NCBI GenBank assembly: GCA_030452775.1 | Contig: JAKDLQ010000024.1 | Span: 1 to 15,587, forward strand | Origin: Micrococcales bacterium | GTDB taxonomy: Bacteria; Actinomycetota; Actinomycetes; Actinomycetales; Dermatophilaceae | Direction of reading: 5' to 3' | DNA: 15,587 nt | In this document: piece by piece, positions 7,435 through 13,002 of the stretch | How positions within the stretch are numbered: the stretch's first letter is position 1 | Layout of the letters: each line of letters begins with the position of its first letter | Made by a program: the position numbers and the translations under genes | The notes under the pieces: model-generated | What the model saw: the letters and a program-made list of their open reading frames with translations, nothing else | What the model was told of the DNA's origin: nothing | The model's database searches: none

Positions 7435-8274
7435 TCAGCTCTGGGGCACGTCTCCGATCCACTTCTTGTAGATCGTGTCGTAGGTCCCATCGCTCTTGGC
7501 GGTGGCGAGCGTCTCGTCGACGACCTTCTTCAACGCCTCGTTGCCGAGCTTCATACCGAAGCCGTACTGCTCTCCCGTGTCGAACTGGGCCGCGATCTGC
7601 GCCTTGTCGGGGTTCTTCTTCACCACCTCGGTCCACACCGGAAGGTCGTTGATGGCGGCGTCGACCTGGCTGGTGAGCAGGGCCTGCGTCTCGGACGCGA
7701 GGTCCTGGAACTCGACGACCCGGTAGCCGTTCTCCGACTGGTGCTTCTTGGCGTAGTCGAGGCCGGTCGTCGCGGACTGGGCGCCGAGCTTCTTGTCCTT
7801 GAGGTCGGCCAGGCTCCCCACGGTCGAACCACTGCGCACGAGCAGGGCCTGGGTCGCGTCGAAGTACGGGGCGGAGAAGAGGATGGCCTTCTCCCGCTCG
7901 GGAGTGATCGTCATGCCGGCCGCCGCGATGTCGCACTTGCCGGTCGACATGTCCTGGCCGGACTTGATGCCCTCGAACGGGGTGTCGACGACGGCCGTCT
8001 CGACGCCGAGCTTCTTGCCGATGAGGTCCATCAGGTCGATGTCGAAGCCCACGGTCTGGCCCGAGTCGTCGTTGGCCTCGAACGGCGCGTAGGGCAGGTG
8101 CGTGCAGACGGTGAGCTTGCCCGGCTGCACGAGCGTGACGCCGGCGGCGTTCGTCGACTCGACACTCGGCTGATCGCTCGGGCTGCCCGAGTCCGATGAG
8201 CCACAGCCGGCCAGCGCCAGGCTGCTCAGGGCGGCGACGGCGATGGCCACGCGGAACGAACGACGAGATTTCAC
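7435..8274 (-). CDS. Second polar amino-acid ABC transporter substrate-binding lipoprotein
   Basis: The 279-residue lipoprotein has lipobox LAGC (Cys24) and a family 3 binding domain: VCTHLPYAPFE, VGFDIDLMDLIGKKLG, CDIAAAGMTITPER, FSAPYF and KLGAQSATTG. The ITPER and PYAPFE patterns are typical of binding proteins for glutamine, glutamate, arginine or related amino acids; the exact ligand is not decided. The start is GTG, supported by GAGGAG (8285-8280) with five bases between. It differs clearly from the plus-strand binding protein, so the two importers probably take up different substrates. The next gene upstream on this strand, pyrD, is about 220 bases away and separated by a large palindrome, so a separate promoter is likely. 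Confidence 0.93.
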   Translation of the reverse strand: MKSRRSFRVAIAVAALSSLALAGCGSSDSGSPSDQPSVESTNAAGVTLVQPGKLTVCTHLPYAPFEANDDSGQTVGFDIDLMDLIGKKLGVETAVVDTPFEGIKSGQDMSTGKCDIAAAGMTITPEREKAILFSAPYFDATQALLVRSGSTVGSLADLKDKKLGAQSATTGLDYAKKHQSENGYRVVEFQDLASETQALLTSQVDAAINDLPVWTEVVKKNPDKAQIAAQFDTGEQYGFGMKLGNEALKKVVDETLATAKSDGTYDTIYKKWIGDVPQS

Positions 8275-8292
8275 GGCAACTCCTCATTTCGC

Positions 8293-8313
8293 GGCCACCA
8301 CCGGACGGTGGCC
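8293..8313 (-). promoter_or_regulatory. Inverted repeat in the leader of the minus-strand importer
   Basis: A perfect seven-bp inverted repeat GGCCACC-N7-GGTGGCC lies just upstream of the ribosome binding site of the binding-protein gene. It could be a repressor operator or an mRNA hairpin near the start site. Its core (GCCAC and GTGGC) resembles the inverted repeat at 2951-2967 in the leader of the other importer. The rest of this intergenic stretch (8314-8439) shows no clear promoter to my eye. Confidence 0.35.
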
Positions 8314-8439
8314 CTACCGAGGCGATCTTTGCATCCACGCCCGGCAAATACACGTCCTGCCCGCCCGTGGCGCGCCGTTTCATCCGCGAACCGAGATCGT
8401 GGCCGGGCGTCACCCAGGGCGGGAACCACGGACGGCTGG

Positions 8440-8513
8440 CGCGACACACCGAGTAGTCGTCAACTCCTGCCGGTTATAGCCAGTTGGGGTTGACGACTAC
8501 TCGGTGTGTCGCG
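8440..8513. repeat. 74-bp palindrome with 25-bp perfect arms overlapping the pyrD 3' end
   Basis: Arms at 8440-8464 and 8489-8513 are perfect reverse complements. The 24 bases between them continue the palindrome imperfectly to a TATA centre (8475-8478). Of 37 base pairs, 32 are Watson-Crick, three are T:G and two are mismatched. The right arm contains the last four codons and the TAG stop of pyrD, so the left arm is an inverted copy of the gene end. A simple reading is a long transcription terminator; a dispersed palindromic element is the alternative. It is less GC-rich than the terminator at 2874-2903 and much longer. Confidence 0.9.
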
Positions 8514-9537
8514 TGGCACGGGCGGCCCGGTTGATGGCGCGCACCACGGGCGGCCCGCCATAGACGAAGCCGGTGTAGAGCTGGATGAGCGACGCTCCGG
8601 CATCGAGCATCCGCAGCGCATCATCGACCGAGTGGATGCCCCCGACCCCGATGATGGGCAGGTCGGGAGCCTGCCGGTGGACGAAGGCGACGACGTCACG
8701 GGCCCGCTGCGTCAGGGGGCGACCGCTGAGGCCGCCCGCCTCACGCGCCCTCGCGGCTTCGCGAAGGGCGATACCGTCACGAGCGGTCGTCGTGTTCGTC
8801 GCGATGAGCCCGTCGACGCGGCGATCCGCGCAGACCTGCAGCACCTCACCGATCGCCTCGTCGGCGAGGTCCGGCGCGATCTTGACTAGGAGCGGGACGG
8901 GTCCGGCCTCGCGACGCAGCTCCCGGAGGATCTCATCGAGGGCCCCGCGATCCTGCAGGCTGCGCAGGCCCGGTGTGTTTGGCGAGCTGACGTTGATCGC
9001 GACGTAGTCGGCGTAGGGCGCCAGGACACGCATCGAGTGCAGGTAGTCGGAGGTGGCGTCCGGCACAGGCGTGGCCTTGGACTTGCCGATGCTGATCCCC
9101 AGCGGGACGCCGACCGGACCGAGGTCTCGCAGGCGCGCGGCGAGGGCGTCGGCTCCGGCGTTGTTGAAGCCCATCCGGTTGATGATCGCCTCGCTGCTCG
9201 TGAGCCGGAAGAGTCTCGGGCGCGGATTGCCGGGCTGCGCGTGCCGGGTCACGGTGCCGACCTCGACGAAGCCGAAGCCGAGCCCCGGCCACGCACGCAG
9301 CGCGACCCCGTCCTTGTCCATCCCGGCCGCGAGGCCGATGACGCTCGGGAACCGGACCCCGAAGACGGTCCGGGGATCGTCCACCCCGTGCCACCTGCGC
9401 AGCGCCTCCACGATGGGCGCCATGCTCGAGAGCCGGCGCAGGAGCGTCAGGGTCCGGTGGTGGGCGGCCTCCGCGTCACTGCCGCCAAGACGGAAGAGGG
9501 CCGGACGGACCGCCCGCTCGTAGATCACGGCGCCCAT
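8497..9537 (-). CDS. pyrD: Dihydroorotate dehydrogenase (quinone), class 2
   Basis: The 346-residue flavoenzyme oxidises dihydroorotate to orotate in pyrimidine synthesis, passing electrons to membrane quinone. Class 2 is shown by the N-terminal helical segment (about 1-50) before the barrel and by NVSSPNTPGLR (182-192), where a serine (Ser185) is the catalytic base instead of the class 1 cysteine. FMN and substrate-binding landmarks are GLAAGMDKDG (68-77), NRMGFNNAG (120-128), VKIAPD (218-223), GVGGI (297-301) and YTGFVYGGP (321-329). GAGGG (9549-9545) seven bases upstream supports the ATG. The gene begins 25 bases after the stop of the VapC-type toxin on the same strand. The gene end lies inside the 74-bp palindrome. 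Confidence 0.96.
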   Translation of the reverse strand: MGAVIYERAVRPALFRLGGSDAEAAHHRTLTLLRRLSSMAPIVEALRRWHGVDDPRTVFGVRFPSVIGLAAGMDKDGVALRAWPGLGFGFVEVGTVTRHAQPGNPRPRLFRLTSSEAIINRMGFNNAGADALAARLRDLGPVGVPLGISIGKSKATPVPDATSDYLHSMRVLAPYADYVAINVSSPNTPGLRSLQDRGALDEILRELRREAGPVPLLVKIAPDLADEAIGEVLQVCADRRVDGLIATNTTTARDGIALREAARAREAGGLSGRPLTQRARDVVAFVHRQAPDLPIIGVGGIHSVDDALRMLDAGASLIQLYTGFVYGGPPVVRAINRAARATRHTE

Positions 9538-9562
9538 CGTCGCACCCTCGCTCCTTCGGTAC

Positions 9563-9961
9563 TCACCACGTCTCCAGCCGGAGCCCCACCACCCCTGTCA
9601 CCGCGGTGTCCGTCGTGACGAGGACGAGGTTGTCGACGAGGGCCTGGGCCACGAGGAGCCGGTCGAACGGGTCGCGGTGGAGCCACGTGAGCGAGGCCGC
9701 GAGGATCGCGTGCTGGGAGGTGACGGGCAGGTCGTCGGCCGCGATGTCGCGAAGCCGCTCGGACCAGGTGTCGACCAGATGGGAGGCCGAGAGCTTGCCG
9801 ATCCGGGCCTTGGTCGCGACCTCCAGCGCCGACGCGGCGGAGACGTAGAGCCGGTTGCCGCGATCTGCGAGCACATCGCGGGTCCGACGCGGCACCCGCT
9901 CGGGGTCACCGAGTAGCCACAGCAGCACGTGCGTATCGAGGAGGAAGCGGCCGCCGGTCAC
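9563..9961 (-). CDS. vapC: VapC-type PIN-domain toxin (type II toxin-antitoxin)
   Basis: The 132-residue protein fits the usual VapC length. The four acidic positions expected of a PIN nuclease are in place: Asp9 in FLLDTHVLLWLL, Glu47 in SALEVATK, Asp100 in DPFDRLLVAQA and Asp118 in TTD. Family members are RNases that cut tRNA or rRNA to stop translation and are blocked by a cognate antitoxin. The GTG start overlaps the antitoxin stop by four bases (GTGA). A longer open frame continues upstream to about 10207 but has no PIN homology there, because it reads the antitoxin gene in the wrong frame. All visible catalytic residues look intact, so the toxin is probably functional. pyrD follows 25 bases downstream. 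Confidence 0.9.
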   Translation of the reverse strand: MTGGRFLLDTHVLLWLLGDPERVPRRTRDVLADRGNRLYVSAASALEVATKARIGKLSASHLVDTWSERLRDIAADDLPVTSQHAILAASLTWLHRDPFDRLLVAQALVDNLVLVTTDTAVTGVVGLRLETW

Positions 9962-10176
9962 TCCCACGCCGCGAGCTCCGCGTCCGGCAGCGGCTCGAAG
10001 AACGCGTCGTCGACGACGAGCTCGACCGTGCCCCAGACTCGATCGGGCGGCCGGAGCCACGGGGTCAGGCGTGCGATCGGACGGCCCGACCGGGCAATGA
10101 CCACGTCCTGCCCAGCCTCCACCGCAGCCAAGAGCTCGGACAGGCGAGTCTTGGCCTCCTGGACATTGACGATCAG
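9958..10176 (-). CDS. Phd/YefM-type antitoxin with non-canonical start
   Basis: In the frame overlapping the toxin start, 72 residues match the Phd/YefM antitoxin pattern. They begin IVNVQEAKTRLSELLAAVEAG, followed by VVIARSGRPIARL (DNA-binding half) and an acidic C-terminal tail with FFEPLPDAELAAWE that would wrap the toxin. The frame has no ATG, GTG or TTG at its start. The only nearby candidate is CTG at 10176, which would give the exact expected N-terminus. The closest in-frame ATG (10194) is followed two codons later by TGA (10188-10186). The coding body is intact, so either CTG is used or the gene has lost its start. It likely represses its own operon from the repeats just upstream. Confidence 0.8.
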   Translation of the reverse strand: MIVNVQEAKTRLSELLAAVEAGQDVVIARSGRPIARLTPWLRPPDRVWGTVELVVDDAFFEPLPDAELAAWE

Positions 10177-10194
10177 GCTCTCTGCTCAACCCAT

Positions 10195-10230
10195 CTGACC
10201 AGACCAACCTGACCAGACCACCCTGACCAG
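10195..10230 (-). repeat. 14-bp tandem repeats abutting the antitoxin gene
   Basis: On the plus strand the units are CTGACCAGACCAAC (10195-10208), CTGACCAGACCACC (10209-10222) and a partial CTGACCAG (10223-10230). GACCA therefore recurs five times with alternating 5/9-base spacing. The array ends one base before the in-frame ATG at 10194. Antitoxins usually bind repeated sites at their own promoter, so this is a candidate operator; that is inference. Confidence 0.75.
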
Positions 10231-10271
10231 CCGGCCGAGGCCCGGCGGCATACCTCGTCGTCGTTCGCCTT

Positions 10272-10294
10272 GCATACTACGTGCCGTAGTATGC
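10272..10294. promoter_or_regulatory. Candidate BlaI-family operator palindrome
   Basis: A perfect 10-bp inverted repeat GCATACTACG-TGC-CGTAGTATGC stands out as AT-richer than its surroundings. BlaI/MecI repressors bind dyads with TAC/GTA-type half-sites (TACTAC and GTAGTA here), and a BlaI-family gene starts 145 bases downstream. TAGTAT in the right arm (10287-10292) could be a -10 box, with TTCGCC 17 bases upstream. The palindrome could equally control the divergent antitoxin operon. Confidence 0.6.
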
Positions 10295-10355
10295 GCGACG
10301 CTCGTCGTTGCGAGTCGTTCCGGGAGAGCTCAGTGGCGATGGCAGGACCATCGTC

Positions 10356-10427
10356 ATGGCCAGTCACCGGTCGGAGGTGCTCGAGCTCTTCGATCGAGTG
10401 CTCCCGCCCGCCCAGCGATACCGGTAG
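10356..10427 (+). CDS. Possible 23-residue small ORF upstream of the BlaI-family gene
   Basis: An ATG at 10356 opens a 23-codon frame ending at TAG 10425-10427, with mostly G/C third positions and a protein-like sequence (ASHRSEVLELFDRVLPP). The frame stays open upstream to a TTG near 10309. It has only a weak purine-rich site upstream. It may be a leader peptide, a gene remnant or chance. I do not recognise it. Confidence 0.2.
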   Translation: MASHRSEVLELFDRVLPPAQRYR

Positions 10428-10439
10428 ATTGGAATCACC

Positions 10440-10877
10440 ATGCCACCGACCCTCCGCAACCGTCTCGGCGACCTCGAGCGCGCCGTCCTAGAGTGCCTCT
10501 GGGCGTCGGCCGAGACCCACCCGGACGGGCTGACGGTCCGGCAGGTTCATGACACCGTCGGCGTCGAGCGCGGGATCGCCTATACGACGGTGATGACCGT
10601 GCTCGACCGGATGGCCAAGAAGGATCTCGTCAGGCGCGAGCGCGAGGGCCGGGCATGGCGCTACCGCCCTGCTGCGAGCCGCGAGGCGCTGACCTCCGAG
10701 GCGCTGCACCAGACCCTCGGCGAGCTCTCCGGTGGGAACCGCCGCTCGGCCCTGCTCCATTTCCTCGAGGAGTCCACACCGGAGGACCTCGACGCGCTCA
10801 AGGCGGCGTTGGCCCAGCTCGAGGCCGCCCACCCCACCGAGGCGTCACGGCCACCGGGGCGTACGCCCCGCACCTGA
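10440..10877 (+). CDS. BlaI/MecI/CopY-family transcriptional repressor
   Basis: The 145-residue protein has the family's winged-helix domain at about 9-78: LGDLERAVLECLW, the TVRQV turn, then AYTTVMTVLDRMAKKDLVRRE and the wing with GRAWRYRP. A dimerisation segment follows (about 85-130). These repressors bind DNA as dimers and are inactivated by cleavage, usually by an M56 membrane peptidase encoded next door, as here. In some bacteria the target is a beta-lactamase, but no beta-lactamase or penicillin-binding protein gene is in the window, so the regulon is open. The start has only a poor ribosome binding site (GGAA). The C-terminal stretch rich in Pro/Arg is probably disordered. The peptidase start follows the stop by five bases. 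Confidence 0.92.
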   Translation: MPPTLRNRLGDLERAVLECLWASAETHPDGLTVRQVHDTVGVERGIAYTTVMTVLDRMAKKDLVRREREGRAWRYRPAASREALTSEALHQTLGELSGGNRRSALLHFLEESTPEDLDALKAALAQLEAAHPTEASRPPGRTPRT

Positions 10878-10882
10878 CCGAC

Positions 10883-11782
10883 GTGTACATCGCGCCCTTG
10901 ATCGTCCTCGCCGTCCTGCTCGCGTGGCCCGCACCGCGACTCATGGCCGAGTTCACCGCCTTCCGACGCGCCCCGAGGGCCGCCCTCACCGTCTGGCAGG
11001 CGACCGCGGTCACCGCACTCCTCGCCGCACTCGCCAGCGCACCGGCCGCCGTGATCCACGTCCGCCGCGAGAGCGGGATCATCGAGCACGCAGGCGCCTT
11101 CGACGACGGGGGCCTCGTCATCGTCCTCGCGTTCCTCGTCAGCGGCGTCATCCTTGCCCGCCTGCTCAGCTGCGCGCACCGCGTCGGGCGCAATATTCGC
11201 GCCGTCCGTCGCAGGCATCGCGAGCTCGTCGACATCCTCGCGCTGGATGCGCTTCCCGGCGGCGACCGGCAGGTGCGCCTGCTCGCGCACGCGACCCCGA
11301 CGGCATACTGTCTGCCCGGGATGAAGCGGCGCGTCGTGCTCACCCAGGGCACCATCGATCGGCTGTCGGAGCCGGAACTCGACGCCGTCCTCACCCATGA
11401 ACGAGCCCATCTCATCGCCCGTCACGACCTGCTCCTCGAGTTCTTCACCGTCGTCCACGAGGCGGTCCCCGCCGTCGTCCGATCCGATGCGTCGCTGCGG
11501 GAGGTCCGGTTGCTCATCGAGGTCCTCGCCGACCGAGCCGCCGTGCGCCGGGCGGGCGCCGTGACGACGGCACAAGCCATCGTCCAGATGGCCGGCAGCC
11601 CGACCCCCGCGGGCTCCATGGCGATCCGAGAGGAGGGCTCGATCGCCGCGGTCCGGATCGGTCTCCTCGAGCGCCACCCCATAGCCGGTGTCGACCCGCG
11701 GATCGCGTCCATCGCCATGTATGCCTTCGCGGCCACGCTCGTCCTCGCACCGGTCCTGCTTCTCGTCGCCGCCTTCGCCTGA
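10883..11782 (+). CDS. M56-family (BlaR1-like) membrane metallopeptidase
   Basis: The 299-residue protein has membrane helices at about 2-20, 38-57 and 77-97, a cytoplasmic zinc-peptidase segment with HERAH (172-176) and a likely third ligand Glu213 in LLIEVLADRAA, and a final helix at about 275-298. M56 proteins cleave the partner BlaI-type repressor after a signal. Unlike BlaR1 or MecR1, it has no extracellular penicillin-binding sensor domain, so its signal is unknown. The GTG at 10883, five bases after the repressor stop, is the best start because it begins just at the first membrane helix. The frame extends further upstream opposite the repressor but without family features. CTG at 10874 is a less likely start. 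Confidence 0.9.
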   Translation: MYIAPLIVLAVLLAWPAPRLMAEFTAFRRAPRAALTVWQATAVTALLAALASAPAAVIHVRRESGIIEHAGAFDDGGLVIVLAFLVSGVILARLLSCAHRVGRNIRAVRRRHRELVDILALDALPGGDRQVRLLAHATPTAYCLPGMKRRVVLTQGTIDRLSEPELDAVLTHERAHLIARHDLLLEFFTVVHEAVPAVVRSDASLREVRLLIEVLADRAAVRRAGAVTTAQAIVQMAGSPTPAGSMAIREEGSIAAVRIGLLERHPIAGVDPRIASIAMYAFAATLVLAPVLLLVAAFA

Positions 11783-11793
11783 GAAGCGTCTCC

Positions 11794-11834
11794 CGTATGC
11801 CGCCGGGCGCCGCTATCGCGCCGGGCGGCATGCG
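11794..11834 (+). terminator. Hairpin downstream of the M56 gene
   Basis: ATGCCGCC (11797-11804) pairs with GGCGGCAT (11824-11831). The stem continues inward past one G:G mismatch (GGCGC with GCGCC) and outward by a few pairs, with a seven-base loop. It lies 11 bases after the peptidase stop and is a plausible terminator. Its right arm is also the first copy of the GGCGGCAT repeats that follow. Confidence 0.55.
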
Positions 11835-11926
11835 TACGAAACCGCGTACGGAGCCGGGCACGGCGGCATGCGTACGAAACCGGGCACGGCGGCATGCGCA
11901 CGGAGCCGGGCACGGCGGCATACGCC
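11824..11926. repeat. 26-bp/12-bp tandem repeat cluster upstream of galE
   Basis: GGCGGCAT recurs at 11824, 11862, 11888 and 11914, spaced 38, 26 and 26. The 26-bp unit is GGCGGCATGCG, then TACGAAACC or CACGGAGCC, then GGGCAC. The first unit contains an extra 12-bp duplication (GCGTACGAAACC followed by GCGTACGGAGCC), which explains the 38 spacing. A 26-bp period does not keep a reading frame, so the array is not coding. Confidence 0.85.
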
Positions 11927-11931
11927 GTCAC

Positions 11932-11937
11932 TAGGAT
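11932..11937 (+). promoter_or_regulatory. Possible -10 element for a leaderless galE transcript
   Basis: TAGGAT fits the TAnnnT pattern of actinobacterial -10 boxes and lies seven bases before the galE ATG, so transcription would begin at or next to the start codon. No recognisable -35 is visible. The overlapping AGGA, eight bases before the ATG, could instead be a ribosome binding site. Confidence 0.4.
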
Positions 11938-11944
11938 GGCGGGC

Positions 11945-12961
11945 ATGCGCGTACTCGTCAGCGGCGGAGCGGGCTTCATCGGCTCGCACACCGTGGTCCA
12001 GCTCGTCGCCGCCGGGCACGACGTCGTCATCGTCGATCACTTCGGCAACAGCAAGCCCAGCGTCGTCGGCCGACTCGAGGCGCTGACCGGGACTCACCTG
12101 CCGGTGCACGCGTTCGACCTGCGCGACCCCGACAAGACCGAGCATCTCTTCACCAACGAACGGATCGACGCGGTCATTCACTTCGCCGGCCTCAAGGCGG
12201 TCGGCGAGAGCGTCGCAAAGCCGCTCGAGTACTACGAGAACAACCTCAACTCGACCTTCTCGCTCGTGCGCGCCATGAACCGTCATGCCGTCCGCAAGCT
12301 CGTCTTCTCGAGTTCGGCGACCGTCTACGGGCACCACGCGCCGCCGCTCGTGGAGGACATGCCGACCTCGGCGACCAACCCGTACGGCTGGTCCAAGGTC
12401 ATGATCGAGCAGGTCCTGCGTGACGTGGCCGCGTCCGACCCGTCCTGGCGGATCGCGCTGCTGCGCTACTTCAACCCCGTCGGGGCGCACGCATCCGGCA
12501 CGATCGGCGAGGACCCGCAGGGCATCCCGACCAACCTCATGCCCTTCATCGCCCAGGTCGCCGTCGGCCGGCGAGAGCGGTTGCAGGTTTTCGGTGACGA
12601 CTATCCGACCCCGGACGGAACGCCGCTGCGCGACTACATCCACGTCGAGGACCTGGTAGCCGGCCACCTCGCGGCACTGACCGCGTTGGCCGAGTCCGAC
12701 GAGCCACTGTCGGTGTGGAACCTCGGCACGGGTCATGGCTCGAGCGTCCTCGAGGTCCTGCACGCCTTCGAGCGGGCGGTCGGACACGAGCTGCCCTACG
12801 AGATCGTCGGCCGGCGCGCGGGCGATGGGCCCGAGTCGTATGCCAACCCGGACAAGGCCCACCGTGAGCTCGGGTGGCAGGCCACGAGGTCACTCGATGA
12901 CATGTGCGTGGATCAGTGGCGCTGGCAGAGCGCCAACCCCGAGGGCTACCCGGACGCCTGA
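11945..12961 (+). CDS. galE: UDP-glucose 4-epimerase
   Basis: The 338-residue protein matches GalE in length and order. It has the NAD-binding GGAGFIG (7-13), HFAGLKAVGES (79-89), Ser124 in FSSSATVYG, the catalytic YGWSK (Tyr147, Lys151), RYFNPVGAHASG, then NLMPF and RDYIHVEDL toward the sugar-binding C-terminal lobe. It interconverts UDP-glucose and UDP-galactose in the cytoplasm, feeding galactose use and cell-surface polysaccharides. The ATG at 11945 places the Rossmann motif at residue 7 as in homologues; in-frame ATGs at 11936 and 11894 would add residues encoded by the repeat array and are unlikely. No other Leloir-pathway gene is nearby, so it stands alone here. It ends 41 bases from the convergent exporter gene. 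That gap holds only a weak five-bp inverted repeat (GACGA/TCGTC, 12986-13004). Confidence 0.95.
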   Translation: MRVLVSGGAGFIGSHTVVQLVAAGHDVVIVDHFGNSKPSVVGRLEALTGTHLPVHAFDLRDPDKTEHLFTNERIDAVIHFAGLKAVGESVAKPLEYYENNLNSTFSLVRAMNRHAVRKLVFSSSATVYGHHAPPLVEDMPTSATNPYGWSKVMIEQVLRDVAASDPSWRIALLRYFNPVGAHASGTIGEDPQGIPTNLMPFIAQVAVGRRERLQVFGDDYPTPDGTPLRDYIHVEDLVAGHLAALTALAESDEPLSVWNLGTGHGSSVLEVLHAFERAVGHELPYEIVGRRAGDGPESYANPDKAHRELGWQATRSLDDMCVDQWRWQSANPEGYPDA

Positions 12962-13002
12962 GCCTGCGTGAATCTCGATGGCGGGGACGATCACCGCGGT
13001 CG

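Noticed and set aside
5563..8199. Very long plus-strand open frame (878 codons) opposite the second importer
   Set aside because: It is antisense to three well-recognised genes and rich in Arg, Gly, Asp and His, as expected of a mirror frame in high-GC DNA. No domain is visible.
8440..8513. Insertion sequence or MITE ends
   Set aside because: There is no transposase and no target-site duplication visible, and the arms meet in a continuous palindrome without an internal body. I kept it as a palindrome of unknown class.
10195..10230. CRISPR-like array
   Set aside because: The units are 14 bp and directly tandem, without spacers, and no cas gene is nearby. The same holds for the arrays at 11824-11926 and 14908-14966.
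10173..10367. 64-codon minus-strand frame upstream of the antitoxin
   Set aside because: It reads through the BlaI-like palindrome and the 14-bp repeats (giving WSGWSG-type repeats) and ends inside the antitoxin start region. It is best explained as non-coding promoter DNA.
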